Positions 25,119 to 33,648 of a stretch of DNA of 64,000 nt are shown here, one piece after another. The notes under the pieces were generated by a model. That model ran no database searches. It saw only the letters and a program-made list of their open reading frames with translations, and had not been told where the DNA came from. The DNA lies in the NCBI RefSeq assembly GCF_003019255.1, contig NZ_CP027846.1:124001-188000 (forward strand), given 5' to 3'. A program made the position numbers and the translations under genes. Each line of letters starts with the position of its first letter. Position 1 is the stretch's first letter. The DNA comes from Staphylococcus kloosii (GTDB lineage Bacteria > Bacillota > Bacilli > Staphylococcales > Staphylococcaceae).

Positions 25119-26276
25119 TTAATTTATCCCTTCTATAAACTGCGCTAATTTTTTTCCTGGGCCATGAATATTACCTACACAGAACACCAAAGCATTTTCA
25201 CACTCTGCATATAAACTTTTTTCAATTTCTCCAATATCACTATTTTCAAAGTTTAGATACTTTTTATCAGGATTGCGTTCCATGACCTCTGTAATCATTT
25301 GCGTACTTTTACCTGTACAAATTAAGGTGTCGAATTGTACGTCTTCGATAAAATCTTCAGCAAACATTTTTGTCCTATCCACCCTATCTGCACGACAATT
25401 TAATATGATAATTCTCTTTTTATATGGATAATTGTAAGATTCAACTTTTCTTAAAATGGCCTTAGAGGATTTCGTTTCATTTGCAGCGAAGGCATTTACA
25501 TAAACATTCGTCGTATGATTTGCAGTGAAGTATTTAATTTCCACAGCTCCAGAATCAGGTGGCGCATTTAACATGCCTTGTAAAGCTATTTCTCTATCAA
25601 TCCCTAAAGCCTCTGCCACACCTAAGGCAATTGCAACATTGTCAGGAAAGACTAAATAATCAAACTTCCTTAAATATGTTTCTGGTATTTCATCTTTATC
25701 AACAACGATAAGTTTCGATTTTCGCTTTTTTGCCACCTTGGCAAAATAGGAAGTATAGTCATCTTTCATGACGATAAGATGTCCTTTATAAGGTATCGTT
25801 GCTGTAAAAGATTGCGCCACATCTTTTAATGTTGGACCTAAAACATCCATATGATCTTCCATAACATTAACGATGACGCCGATATTGGCTTTTACTAAAT
25901 CTTTCTGGAATGTAATTTGATAATCTGGATTTACTGCCATACATTCATTCACGAGTGCATTGGCTTTTTGCTTCACAACTTTTTGAACAATGTCCCTTTG
26001 TTCACCAATATTCGCACCTTGAGGCTTTCTATAAACTGGATATTCTCTTGAAGTAAACCAGTACAACATACGTGCATCTGTACCAGTAGTTTTGCCAACA
26101 ACTTTGTATTGATCTTCACGTAAAATGCTATAAATAAGCCTCGTAATAGTTGATTTGCCTCTGATTCCATTAATATTTATTCGTAGTGGAATTTTTGCTA
26201 ATCGTCGAGAGTGATTCTTTTTCTCTACTATGCCTAACCACATGATTAACACCACGCAAATTATGATAAGTAACAA
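25119..26276 (-). CDS. capB: poly-gamma-glutamate synthase CapB
   Basis: A 385-aa ATP-dependent amide ligase of the Mur-ligase-like class that polymerises glutamate through gamma linkages. An N-terminal hydrophobic helix (2-16) precedes the P-loop NGIRGKSTITRL (G40-K41-S42-T43); NVMEDHMDVLGP and FAANETKSSKAIL are conserved ligase segments. Size matches B. subtilis PgsB (393). First gene of the operon, with a long AT-rich leader upstream. Confidence 0.95.
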   Translation of the reverse strand: MLLIIICVVLIMWLGIVEKKNHSRRLAKIPLRININGIRGKSTITRLIYSILREDQYKVVGKTTGTDARMLYWFTSREYPVYRKPQGANIGEQRDIVQKVVKQKANALVNECMAVNPDYQITFQKDLVKANIGVIVNVMEDHMDVLGPTLKDVAQSFTATIPYKGHLIVMKDDYTSYFAKVAKKRKSKLIVVDKDEIPETYLRKFDYLVFPDNVAIALGVAEALGIDREIALQGMLNAPPDSGAVEIKYFTANHTTNVYVNAFAANETKSSKAILRKVESYNYPYKKRIIILNCRADRVDRTKMFAEDFIEDVQFDTLICTGKSTQMITEVMERNPDKKYLNFENSDIGEIEKSLYAECENALVFCVGNIHGPGKKLAQFIEGIN

Positions 26277-26662
26277 TTTGTGTCCCTCTCTTCATTAAGT
26301 TGTTTAGTGTTTAACGTTATAGAAACAAATAAATGATTTACGCTAATTTATGAATTTATAACCCCCTAATCAACGTATATTTTTATTATTTTATTCTATT
26401 AACGACATACTACCATTCAGTTATTTAGCTAGTTTTAAACATATAAATTTTTTGTAAATATAATCTAAAGTCATATTTACATTTGAATTAAATTCAATAT
26501 TATCTATATTTATAATTATTTAACCTCTATTAAGGAATGATTTATTTAACTACTTATATCTAAAATAAAATATATTTTCACACTTGCTTTACATTGAATT
26601 AAAACAGCTATGTTACTTTTAATTTGAATCAAAATATTAAGCATTAAGTTAGGGAGGTAGTC
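26277..26662. other. intergenic, divergent promoter region of capB and the small gene at 26663
   Basis: AT-rich and without a gene. The palindrome TTGAATT-A-AATTCAA at 26483-26497 is the only clear structure and could be an operator for either direction. Confidence 0.45.
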
Positions 26663-26881
26663 ATGAGTAAACCTGTTAAATTAGCAGTAGGGATATATCT
26701 TGGGACAATATTAATTTTGTGCATTGGCTATTTAATTTTAATACTAATAGGCAGTTTTCAAGGCAATGATATGCGTGGGGTCATTACAGACGCTAATCAT
26801 ACTAGAAATTTTGAAACTATTGGAGATATGGAGCAGGATTCGCAGTTCTTGGATGATAACTTAATCTTAAACATTCCTTAG
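26663..26881 (+). CDS. small single-span membrane protein
   Basis: A 72-aa protein: helix at about 8-31 (AVGIYLGTILILCIGYLILILIG) followed by an acidic extracellular or cytoplasmic tail (NDMRGVITDANHTRN). Strong ribosome binding site GGGAGG. It is divergent from the cap operon; a link with capsule is possible but only positional. Confidence 0.7.
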   Translation: MSKPVKLAVGIYLGTILILCIGYLILILIGSFQGNDMRGVITDANHTRNFETIGDMEQDSQFLDDNLILNIP

Positions 26882-26908
26882 TTTTTATATGTTAATGGCA
26901 TAAAGAAA

Positions 26909-26935
26909 AGCCTGGAGACAATATTGTCCCAGGCT
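26909..26935. terminator. hairpin after the small membrane protein gene
   Basis: AGCCTGG and CCAGGCT with inner GACA/TGTC. No T-tract on the plus strand. The GAGACAATATTGTCCCAG core resembles the tail of the dispersed repeats at 46.6 and 59.3 kb. Confidence 0.5.
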
Positions 26936-26997
26936 CAAATATATTATTTAACTCTCAATTTAAAGTTTAATTTGGCAATTAGTGATTAATTTTTAAA

Positions 26998-27513
26998 TTA
27001 ACCACCGCCAGCACCACCGTACATGATTACTACATCACTTACTTTATTATTATTAACATTAAAACTAACAAAAAGGCCAGGTGATTTAGGTTTGTATTGA
27101 TATACTGTATTACTTTTATCTCCTAATTTACCTTGTTCTAGTTCAGAACCGTAGGCATCTTTTAATTGTTTTACAGTCAATTGATCTTTAACTTTAAACT
27201 TTACTAAATTTGCACTTTTATTATTTTCTCCATTAGTAAACGTTTGGTCATATTTAGTAAACGTTTGACTACCTGTGACATTAGTAATTTTCACACCATT
27301 AAATGTTACATTGTCATATTTAATCCCATTCATAAATTGTTTGTTTAATAAGAAGCTAGAATCATTGCCAGCGTATCCATGATAAGTATAGTATGGCGTC
27401 GTTGCTGCATGTGCTACGTTATTTTGTGCTGATACTCCAGAGGCAGTTCCTACTCCAAATAATGTGCCAAAAGCTACTGTAGTTGCTACAATTGTTTTTG
27501 TTGTCTTATTCAT
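26998..27513 (-). CDS. isaB: immunodominant staphylococcal antigen IsaB-like protein
   Basis: A 171-aa secreted protein with a signal peptide (KTIVATTVAFGTLFGVGTASG) and likely cleavage after AHA near residue 37. The mature part opens with TPYYTYHGYAGNDSSFLL and continues IKYDNVTFNGVKI and KYDQTF, closely parallel to S. aureus IsaB (TPYYTYNGYIGNN, IKYDNVKFNGIKL). IsaB binds extracellular nucleic acid and inhibits host autophagy in S. aureus; whether this orthologue does is unknown. The C-terminus ends in GGAGGG, not seen in the S. aureus protein. Confidence 0.92.
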   Translation of the reverse strand: MNKTTKTIVATTVAFGTLFGVGTASGVSAQNNVAHAATTPYYTYHGYAGNDSSFLLNKQFMNGIKYDNVTFNGVKITNVTGSQTFTKYDQTFTNGENNKSANLVKFKVKDQLTVKQLKDAYGSELEQGKLGDKSNTVYQYKPKSPGLFVSFNVNNNKVSDVVIMYGGAGGG

Positions 27514-27780
27514 AATGAATCTCCCCTTTTGTTTATTACAAAATATTACTTTCTGATTACAATATTACACAATATTTACAAAATTTCAACTTAAAATTGA
27601 AAAAATATAATTTAATTTACGTTATTCACTAAAACAATAATATTTTATACAGCTATATATTGCACAATGACAGCATTTATTAAGTATCGCAAAGCAAATA
27701 AATTTTTAGGAGAAATTTTCAGAAAAATTTCAGAGTTTTACTCTTCCAAGTCAAAATTCATGAAATTTTCTTCTGAAATC

Positions 27781-27813
27781 AAAAAAGATTTCCACCCTTT
27801 TAAGTGAAAATCT
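27781..27813 (-). terminator. terminator of the gene at 27857
   Basis: AGATTTTCAC and GTGGAAATCT pair on the minus strand, followed by TTTTTGATTT. The rest of 27514-27856 shows nothing further. Confidence 0.8.
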
Positions 27814-27856
27814 ATTATATATTTATATTTAAACTGAGTATATATCAAATATATTT

Positions 27857-28375
27857 TTATATGAATTTCAAAATTGCGATTAGAATATTTAGTAAAAGCA
27901 TTACTACGAACGTAATTATTGCTTCTCTTTTTTCTATAATAGAAAACTTTCGTAGTAATATACTATATAGAGCAGAATTTAGTATTATAGATAAAATACT
28001 GAGCCATTCATTATCAATAACACTTATGCCATTATTAAAATAAGTTACTAAACTAATAGTAATAAAACTAGGTAAAATAGAACTTATATATATGTATAAA
28101 TTCATTCCTATTGAAAAATTTTGTTTAGTTCCTATAAAACCTACAATAAATTTTAAAATTAAAGACAATATAATAACTGCTATAACGCTAAATATTACAA
28201 GAATTAAATTCATCCATAAAACTGCTAAATCAGTACTAATTGGTATGTCTGAAGATAAATTTTCTACCTCATTTAATAAAATAGATCTTGTTGATATTTG
28301 AATAGTGATTGTAAATATAATAAAAAACAAAAGCGAATATACTATTTGGTCATTTTTTAGTTTTAGTTTTTTCAT
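27857..28375 (-). CDS. Yip1-like four/five-helix membrane protein
   Basis: A 172-aa polytopic membrane protein with helices near 12-31, 52-72, 85-108, 120-135 and 150-170. The plan (short basic start, extracellular loop, LILKFIVGFIGTKQNFSIGMNLYIY after helix 2) is like the YknW-type protein at 56064 in this window, LKLFIFLFDKAKVAKNKDLFLSLLIGY. No transporter genes accompany it here. The function is unknown; in B. subtilis YknW assembles an ABC exporter. Confidence 0.6.
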   Translation of the reverse strand: MKKLKLKNDQIVYSLLFFIIFTITIQISTRSILLNEVENLSSDIPISTDLAVLWMNLILVIFSVIAVIILSLILKFIVGFIGTKQNFSIGMNLYIYISSILPSFITISLVTYFNNGISVIDNEWLSILSIILNSALYSILLRKFSIIEKREAIITFVVMLLLNILIAILKFI

Positions 28376-28550
28376 GATGTCAGCTCCTTGCTTATGAACT
28401 TTAACTATTCATTAAAACAATTACCAAATTTATTTCCTACTTTTATAATAACGCCTTCTAAAAATTTAACAATTTGCTTATTCATATTTTTAATAATGCT
28501 AAAATTTAACTTACCAATTTGTTGCAAATTTTCTTATTAATTCCTTTTTA

Positions 28551-28588
28551 AAAAGCACTCACATTTTCAATAACATGTGAGTGCTTTT
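28551..28588. terminator. terminator of the 28587-30037 operon
   Basis: AAAAGCACTCACAT and ATGTGAGTGCTTTT form a 14-bp stem that overlaps the GNAT stop codon, with T- and A-tracts on both sides. Confidence 0.85.
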
Positions 28589-29054
28589 ATAAATATTTTT
28601 CGAGCCTAACAAGACCTTCTGAATCAGGTTCATCAATACCATTTTTATACGTATAACCATGTTTAAGATAAAAATCTACTGCGGTTATCGATGCTGGAAT
28701 TTCTACCCTCTCAGCACGTTTAAAATATTCATCATTTTCCAAAGTTTCGATTATAAAATTACCGAGACCTTTGCCCTGATATTGTGGATCTACAAAAATT
28801 GTAAATAGACTGCTTTCTGTCTTACTATCCCAATATGGTCCAATAGCACCCGTGCCAATAATTGTCGTATCATCGACAATCAAATAAAAATGGGTGAAAC
28901 TTGCTCTTTCTATTATCTTTTCAGGCGTTATATCAGTAATTGCTTTTTCCATAACATCTTCAGGTTCGTATAATGCATTTGTAGTTTTTAAAGTTCTTAT
29001 AATTAATTCAGATACTTCATGCGCATCTTCGTTTTTAAAATGTCTAATTTCCAT
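28587..29054 (-). CDS. GNAT-family N-acetyltransferase
   Basis: A 155-aa enzyme: MEIRHFKNEDAHEVSELIIRTL at the start, FVDPQYQGKGLGNFIIETL as acetyl-CoA motif and FYLKHGYTYKNG near the end. The start is ATG 29054 after GGTGATAG, overlapping the 3' end of the phosphatase gene at 29044 by 11 nt. Third gene of a coupled ASCH-phosphatase-GNAT row. The substrate is unknown. Confidence 0.85.
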   Translation of the reverse strand: MEIRHFKNEDAHEVSELIIRTLKTTNALYEPEDVMEKAITDITPEKIIERASFTHFYLIVDDTTIIGTGAIGPYWDSKTESSLFTIFVDPQYQGKGLGNFIIETLENDEYFKRAERVEIPASITAVDFYLKHGYTYKNGIDEPDSEGLVRLEKYL

Positions 29055-29583
29055 AACTATCACCAAGTCCAACTAACTCAATTTTTGAAATACTGCCATC
29101 ATTGTTAATTACTCTTAAATCAGGATTTTTTAACTCTTGCCAATCACTGAAGGAGAATTTATCAACATAATTTAATATCAAAGCAATTAAATTGCCATGA
29201 CTAACAACTAACGTATTTTCAGTTAAATCTAATTCATTTAAAAAGCTAATCGCTCTTTGTTCAGCTTCACGACTACTTTCCCCACCGTGTAACTTCAATT
29301 CATAATCTTTAAAGGTTTTTTCTAATACAGGTAAAAATGACGTTAATGTATCAGAAGTTAGTACGCGTTCCGTCAATCTTTCGTCTATCGTTATCGTTTT
29401 ATTCATAGAGACCGCAAAAGGTTCTATCGTCTTAGTCGCCCTTGTCATAGGACTTGAATAAATTTTGTTAATCTCAAGTTGTTTTAATATCGGTATTAGG
29501 GACTCCGCTTTTTGCTGTCCATCTTCAGTTAATGGCGCATCTTTATTTTGGCTTTCAGCCTGACAATGTCTTAATAAATACAA
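29044..29583 (-). CDS. histidine phosphatase (phosphoglycerate mutase-like)
   Basis: A 179-aa branch-1 histidine phosphatase. The catalytic motif is LLRHCQAE (R6-H7, with C where most have G), SSPMTRATKTIEPF supplies the second arginine and VVSHGNLIAL the second histidine. It lies 4 nt after the ASCH gene; ATG 29583 follows AAGGGTAAG. It could act on small phosphorylated metabolites. Confidence 0.85.
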   Translation of the reverse strand: MYLLRHCQAESQNKDAPLTEDGQQKAESLIPILKQLEINKIYSSPMTRATKTIEPFAVSMNKTITIDERLTERVLTSDTLTSFLPVLEKTFKDYELKLHGGESSREAEQRAISFLNELDLTENTLVVSHGNLIALILNYVDKFSFSDWQELKNPDLRVINNDGSISKIELVGLGDSYGN

Positions 29584-29587
29584 CATA

Positions 29588-30037
29588 CTACTTACCCTTA
29601 ACAAATAAACATTTAAATGTTTCACATAACATAATTTCTTCTTCAGAAAATGTTAAATTATGTTCCTTAAATTCTTCATTAAAGAATTCTAAATGAGCTT
29701 TTCTCCAATATGCCAAGCTTCTGTCCCCTTCACCTTCATTATATGCATGTGTTTCAGTCACATTTTTAAATTTTGTAGCATATAGTTCAGTCGTTTGAAT
29801 CACACATATTGGTTGCTCTTTACTATTTAACACAATACTTAGCTCCTCTGTTTGAGGTAGTGGTTCATTATCTAGTTCATAAAGACTATATGCACTCGTT
29901 GTCGATGTTTTAATCCCACGACATACTAAGTCAGCTAATAGATCTTGATCAACGCCAAATGCCCATGCAGTATAGTTAGCGTCTTTATATTCTGGATATT
30001 TAGTAATAAATTCATTCCAAAATGCTTCAATAGACAC
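29588..30037 (-). CDS. ASCH-domain protein
   Basis: A 149-aa protein of the ASCH (ASC-1 homology) superfamily, with the pieces TAWAFGVDQDLLADLVCRGIKTST, CVIQTTELYATKFKNVTE and GDRSLAYWRKAHLEFF typical of the bacterial group that binds nucleic acid or has N4-acetylcytidine amidohydrolase activity. The start is GTG 30037, eight nt after AAGGGG; the upstream GTG at 30046 is part of that site. First gene of the three-gene row. Confidence 0.85.
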   Translation of the reverse strand: MSIEAFWNEFITKYPEYKDANYTAWAFGVDQDLLADLVCRGIKTSTTSAYSLYELDNEPLPQTEELSIVLNSKEQPICVIQTTELYATKFKNVTETHAYNEGEGDRSLAYWRKAHLEFFNEEFKEHNLTFSEEEIMLCETFKCLFVKGK

Positions 30038-30206
30038 GTTAAACACCCCTTTTACGTAGTTATTAACATTGATAATTACTAGTATTATAACTATTCTTTA
30101 CTCTGCTTACTACCTTATTTATAAAATCACCATTGTTAATAATAGTTCCATACTCATCGAAATATATCATTGTTATAATAAAATTATTAAAGAGAGGTGC
30201 TAACTA

Positions 30207-30896
30207 ATGACAATTTATAAAAATATTTCTGATACTGGACAATTAATTAGCGAACCAACACGTATGACTATGTTAATGAATTTATCTGGCATGAACGCTT
30301 TAACTGCTGGCGAATTAGCTCGTGCTTCAAATATCTCACCACAAACAGCAAGCACACATTTACAAAAATTGTTAAACGGCAACCTAATAATTGAACGCCG
30401 CCAAGGTCGTCATAAATACTATGAACTTTATAATGAAGATGTCGCTAAAGCACTTGAAAGTATTGCAAATATCTCTGGTCCGCTTGTTTCAAAATCACTC
30501 AATCAATCGACTTATAAACAAAAATTAGAGTTTGCACGTACTTGTTATGGTCATATTGCCGGTAAATTAGGTGTTATGATTACCAATGCGTTAATCAATA
30601 AAGGTTACCTTGTAGAACAGCATAATGAATACTATCAATTAACCGACACCGGTAAACAATGGTGCAAAAGGTTAGATATAAATATTAATCAATTGAATAT
30701 ACGTCCCGAAGTGTTACCTATGCATATTGATTGGACCGTACGTCAAAATCATTTAGCTGGGCCATTGTCACTCGCAATCACACAACAATTTATCCAACGA
30801 GGATGGTTGAAATTGGGAGACTTAAAAAGAGAAATCCTTGTTACTCCTAAGGGAAAAGAAGCACTATGCAAGGAGTTAGACATTTGTGATTTGTAG
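30207..30896 (+). CDS. ArsR-type winged-helix regulator with C-terminal domain
   Basis: A 229-aa regulator. Residues 15-85 are an ArsR-type HTH (MTMLMNLSGMNALTAGELARASNISPQTASTHLQKLL, wing RRQGRHKYYELY). Residues 105-229 form a second region (HIAGKLGVMITNALINKGYLV, HIDWTVRQNHLAGPLSLAITQQF) found in YdfF-like regulators. No metal-binding cysteine cluster is evident in the HTH. Divergent from the ASCH operon, which it may control. Confidence 0.85.
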   Translation: MTIYKNISDTGQLISEPTRMTMLMNLSGMNALTAGELARASNISPQTASTHLQKLLNGNLIIERRQGRHKYYELYNEDVAKALESIANISGPLVSKSLNQSTYKQKLEFARTCYGHIAGKLGVMITNALINKGYLVEQHNEYYQLTDTGKQWCKRLDININQLNIRPEVLPMHIDWTVRQNHLAGPLSLAITQQFIQRGWLKLGDLKREILVTPKGKEALCKELDICDL

Positions 30897-30914
30897 TCAG
30901 CATTTTTCGCTAAT

Positions 30915-30941
30915 AAAAGTAGGAAGGCAGTCTACTTTTTT
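30915..30941 (+). terminator. terminator of the ArsR-type gene
   Basis: AAAAGTAG and CTACTTTT with a 9-nt loop, merging into a T-tract. Confidence 0.75.
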
Positions 30942-30967
30942 ATAAAAAGGTTATTAAGTTTAAAAAA

Positions 30968-31016
30968 GATAACTGATTTAAAATCACTTAAATTAACAAC
31001 ATTCAAATCGGTTATC
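30968..31016 (-). terminator. terminator of the fosB operon
   Basis: GATAACCGATTT and AAATCAGTTATC pair (one wobble) on the minus strand across a 25-nt loop and are followed by TTTTTTAAAC. Confidence 0.65.
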
Positions 31017-31035
31017 TATTATAGTTTGTTTTTAA

Positions 31036-31482
31036 TTATAGCTGCTTTACAAATCCTAGAGATTTCTTGTTAAAGCCATTAGCTTGGTAAAATGCATGTG
31101 CGTTTAGACGCTCTTCACGATTGCCACTATTTAGCGCTATTGCGTCACAATTCAACTTAATAGCCAGCTGTTCTGATTGTTTTAGCAATAACGTGCCATT
31201 ACCTTTCCCACGATAAGTGTTATTTATCACAAAAGCTAAGATACGTAAATAATGACCAGGCTTTTCAAAGTTCATCATGTGTATCATTCCACTAAAACCA
31301 ATAACTTCGCCTTGCTCATTGATTAACAATAACATGTAATAATCGTCGTGTTTATTTAATTTTTCTAAACGCCCAAGCAACTCTTCTTTAGTAGTTGGGT
31401 AGCCTAACTGTTCATATAAAACAAGAAAATTATCTATTTGTTGTAGGTCCTCATTTTTAAATAATCTAGTAACGACGCTCAT
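31036..31482 (-). CDS. GNAT-family N-acetyltransferase
   Basis: A 148-aa single GNAT domain: RLFKNEDLQQIDNFLVLYEQLGYP, ILAFVINNTYRGKGNGTLLLKQSEQLA (acetyl-CoA motif) and NSGNREERLNAHAFYQANGF. Similar enzymes (PhnO/YhfO-like) acetylate small amines or drugs. It lies 13 nt after fosB as the last gene of a row with antibiotic-modifying enzymes, so a detoxification role is plausible. Confidence 0.85.
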   Translation of the reverse strand: MSVVTRLFKNEDLQQIDNFLVLYEQLGYPTTKEELLGRLEKLNKHDDYYMLLLINEQGEVIGFSGMIHMMNFEKPGHYLRILAFVINNTYRGKGNGTLLLKQSEQLAIKLNCDAIALNSGNREERLNAHAFYQANGFNKKSLGFVKQL

Positions 31483-31495
31483 CTAATCACCCTCA

Positions 31496-31915
31496 TTATT
31501 TATAAAAAGTCATGTGTGTTTTAGCCTCTTTGTAATAGTTTATACGATCTTCTAAAGTTCCTGTGTGTAATTCTAATTTATGTCCATCAGGATCTAAAAA
31601 ATAGATGGACCTCTTATCTCTTACATCTCTATCTCGTCCATTTAAAATAGTGACTTTATTCTTCTCTAACCAATTACACCATTCATCAAAATCCGCTTCG
31701 TCCACTGAGAAAGCAGTATGCGTATATGAATATTGAATATCCTTTCTCGGTATATCTGGTTCTTCATTTAAAGCAATCCATAGTCCACCTATGTTGAAAT
31801 ACGCTGTAGTTCTGCCACTTATAAGCAGTTCCCCTTTAAGGATATCTTGATAAAAATGTATCGATGTATGTAAATCACTTACTGAAAAACAAATATGGTT
31901 TAAACCTTGAATCAA
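31496..31915 (-). CDS. fosB: fosfomycin resistance bacillithiol transferase FosB
   Basis: A Mn2+/Mg2+-dependent thiol transferase of the VOC superfamily that opens the epoxide of fosfomycin with bacillithiol. Starting at TTG 31915, eight nt after GGAGG, the protein has 139 residues, the same as S. aureus FosB, and its metal ligands fall at H7, H66 and E115, with C9 also conserved. NEEPDIPRKDI, YFLDPDGHKLELHTGTLEDR and YYKEAKTHMTFYK are diagnostic. An upstream ATG (31930) contains the ribosome binding site and would be wrong. Second last gene of the 33206-31036 row. Confidence 0.95.
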   Translation of the reverse strand: MIQGLNHICFSVSDLHTSIHFYQDILKGELLISGRTTAYFNIGGLWIALNEEPDIPRKDIQYSYTHTAFSVDEADFDEWCNWLEKNKVTILNGRDRDVRDKRSIYFLDPDGHKLELHTGTLEDRINYYKEAKTHMTFYK

Positions 31916-31937
31916 TGTTTTTTCCTCCATATGTTTA

Positions 31938-32330
31938 TTACTTTTTATTTTCACTATTTTTCAAGAAATACCGTATACCTTTATAAGCAAACGACTCATC
32001 TTTATACCTAGGTAGAATATGAAAATGAGCATGAAATATATGCTGACCTCCCACTTCATTACAGTTCCACCCCAGATTATAACCATCTGGTTGATAATGT
32101 ATATCTAAATAATTCTTCACTTCCTGAAGCAAATCATAAGTAGCAAGCCATTCTTCCTTTGTTAAGTCAAAAACTGTTGCTCGATGTGCTTTTGGTACAA
32201 TAACACCTGCACCAAATAATTGCGATTCTTGATAGGAAGAATTCAATTGCAAGAACATACAATACTCGTTTTGTAATACAATTTTTTGTTGTGGTTCCAG
32301 TTCTAAGTGACAAAACATGCAATTATCCAT
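31938..32330 (-). CDS. HIT-family hydrolase
   Basis: A 130-aa protein with the histidine triad HIFHAHFHILPRY and an N-terminal CMFCHLELEP zinc-like pair of cysteines. The family hydrolyses nucleoside phosphoramidates or dinucleoside polyphosphates, or removes AMP from adenylylated compounds. It lies between an adenylyltransferase gene and fosB, so cleaving adenylylated products is a possible but unproven role. ATG 32330 follows GGTGG. Confidence 0.88.
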   Translation of the reverse strand: MDNCMFCHLELEPQQKIVLQNEYCMFLQLNSSYQESQLFGAGVIVPKAHRATVFDLTKEEWLATYDLLQEVKNYLDIHYQPDGYNLGWNCNEVGGQHIFHAHFHILPRYKDESFAYKGIRYFLKNSENKK

Positions 32331-32363
32331 ATTTCCACCTATCTCTCTTATTAATATTAAAAT

Positions 32364-33206
32364 TTATTTAGTTTCATATTCGATGTATTCTTTTACCTCT
32401 TTATATGGATTCTTTTGATATTTGTAATTTAACTTTTGGCAAAAATCTACATATATCTCATCAAAAAAGCGAATCATACTATACTGTTTTCGCTTAATAT
32501 CATTAGCGTTTAAAACAGGATATGTGTTTGACAACATAGCATAGTCTCTATTAGATAAATAATCAGGTAAATATTTATAACTTTTACCTATATTAATTTT
32601 AAATTTATTATTATAACCTTCTCGCCATGATAATATTAATAGCAACATTTCTCGAGCATTATTTAAACTATCTATTGCATATAACAATTCTTCTCGCCAA
32701 ACGCCTTTCATCACATATGTAGAAACCCAGTAAAACTCAGTTAAACACTCTTCAACCATTTTGCGAGTTGGCTCTTTTACCCAATGACTACTATCATTAC
32801 TTTCCTCAATTTCTAATATTATATTATCTTTATTTAACAATATTTCTGTTAAACTATCTTCTTGCAAATAATCCTTTATATTATTTATATCTACTATAGT
32901 TAAATCAATGCGATTATAATCGTCAAACAACATTAGTATAGGGAATTTATAGTCAAATTGCGGTTTAAATAACTCTTCTGCTTCAGGCAACTGTGTAATA
33001 ATTCTATTTCCAAATTGCTCTATCCAAGTCAAATCGTCAATAACTAAGCTATAATCATCAACAATAAATGCTATATCATAATCTTGATAACGGTCAGGTA
33101 CTACTTTTTTGTTAACTCTAGAACCATTTTCACATACTACTTTCACATGATCATTATTTTGAGCAATATGCAAAATTAATTCATACATTTCAGTAGATGA
33201 ACGCAT
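32364..33206 (-). CDS. aminoglycoside 6-adenylyltransferase (ANT(6)/AadE-like)
   Basis: A 280-aa nucleotidyltransferase. The catalytic motif is G28-S29-R30 followed by D42-x-D44 (NGSRVN, QDYDIAFIV), and NRIDLTIVDI gives the third acidic residue. The order and spacing follow ANT(6)-Ia (NGSRVN, DYDIIYVV, NRIDLTLV), which adenylates streptomycin at O-6. It is divergent enough to be a chromosomal, possibly intrinsic, variant. First gene of the row with HIT, FosB and GNAT. Confidence 0.85.
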   Translation of the reverse strand: MRSSTEMYELILHIAQNNDHVKVVCENGSRVNKKVVPDRYQDYDIAFIVDDYSLVIDDLTWIEQFGNRIITQLPEAEELFKPQFDYKFPILMLFDDYNRIDLTIVDINNIKDYLQEDSLTEILLNKDNIILEIEESNDSSHWVKEPTRKMVEECLTEFYWVSTYVMKGVWREELLYAIDSLNNAREMLLLILSWREGYNNKFKINIGKSYKYLPDYLSNRDYAMLSNTYPVLNANDIKRKQYSMIRFFDEIYVDFCQKLNYKYQKNPYKEVKEYIEYETK

Positions 33207-33267
33207 TATCCCCCACCAACTCCTCGGTTATTTATATCTAAATTTTTGTTTAGAATTTAGATTTATT

Positions 33268-33648
33268 TTACAACCCTTTATAAAATTCTATAAGATTACC
33301 GTCTGGGTCACAGACATGGAAGCATTTGATGCCCCATGCTTGCTGTTCTGTCGGTTCATCAAGTACTTTAACTTTAGATTTCAATGCGTTATACAAATTT
33401 TCAAGATTGTCTGCTTCAATAATTATAATTTGTGTGTGATTATCGTCATTGCCAAAGAAATCCTTGAATTCTAGCGCTTCTGCCATCAATTGTTTGTCGA
33501 ACAATGATAGGTATGTACCATCGAAATCGAAGTCAGCATAAACACCTTGGCGCTCTCCAAAAACACATGTCACCTTTAAAATATCGTGATAAAAATCAAA
33601 CATCTTTTCAAAATTATCTGTTAACAACCTAATATTTGTTAATTTCAT
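33268..33648 (-). CDS. VOC-family protein
   Basis: A 126-aa glyoxalase-fold protein: LTNIRLLTDNFEKMFDFYHDIL begins module 1 and CFHVCDPDGNLIEFYKGL ends module 2 with a likely metal glutamate (IEFY). The substrate is unknown. It is 61 nt upstream of the nucleotidyltransferase gene and may or may not be in the same transcript. Weak ribosome binding site. Confidence 0.8.
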   Translation of the reverse strand: MKLTNIRLLTDNFEKMFDFYHDILKVTCVFGERQGVYADFDFDGTYLSLFDKQLMAEALEFKDFFGNDDNHTQIIIIEADNLENLYNALKSKVKVLDEPTEQQAWGIKCFHVCDPDGNLIEFYKGL

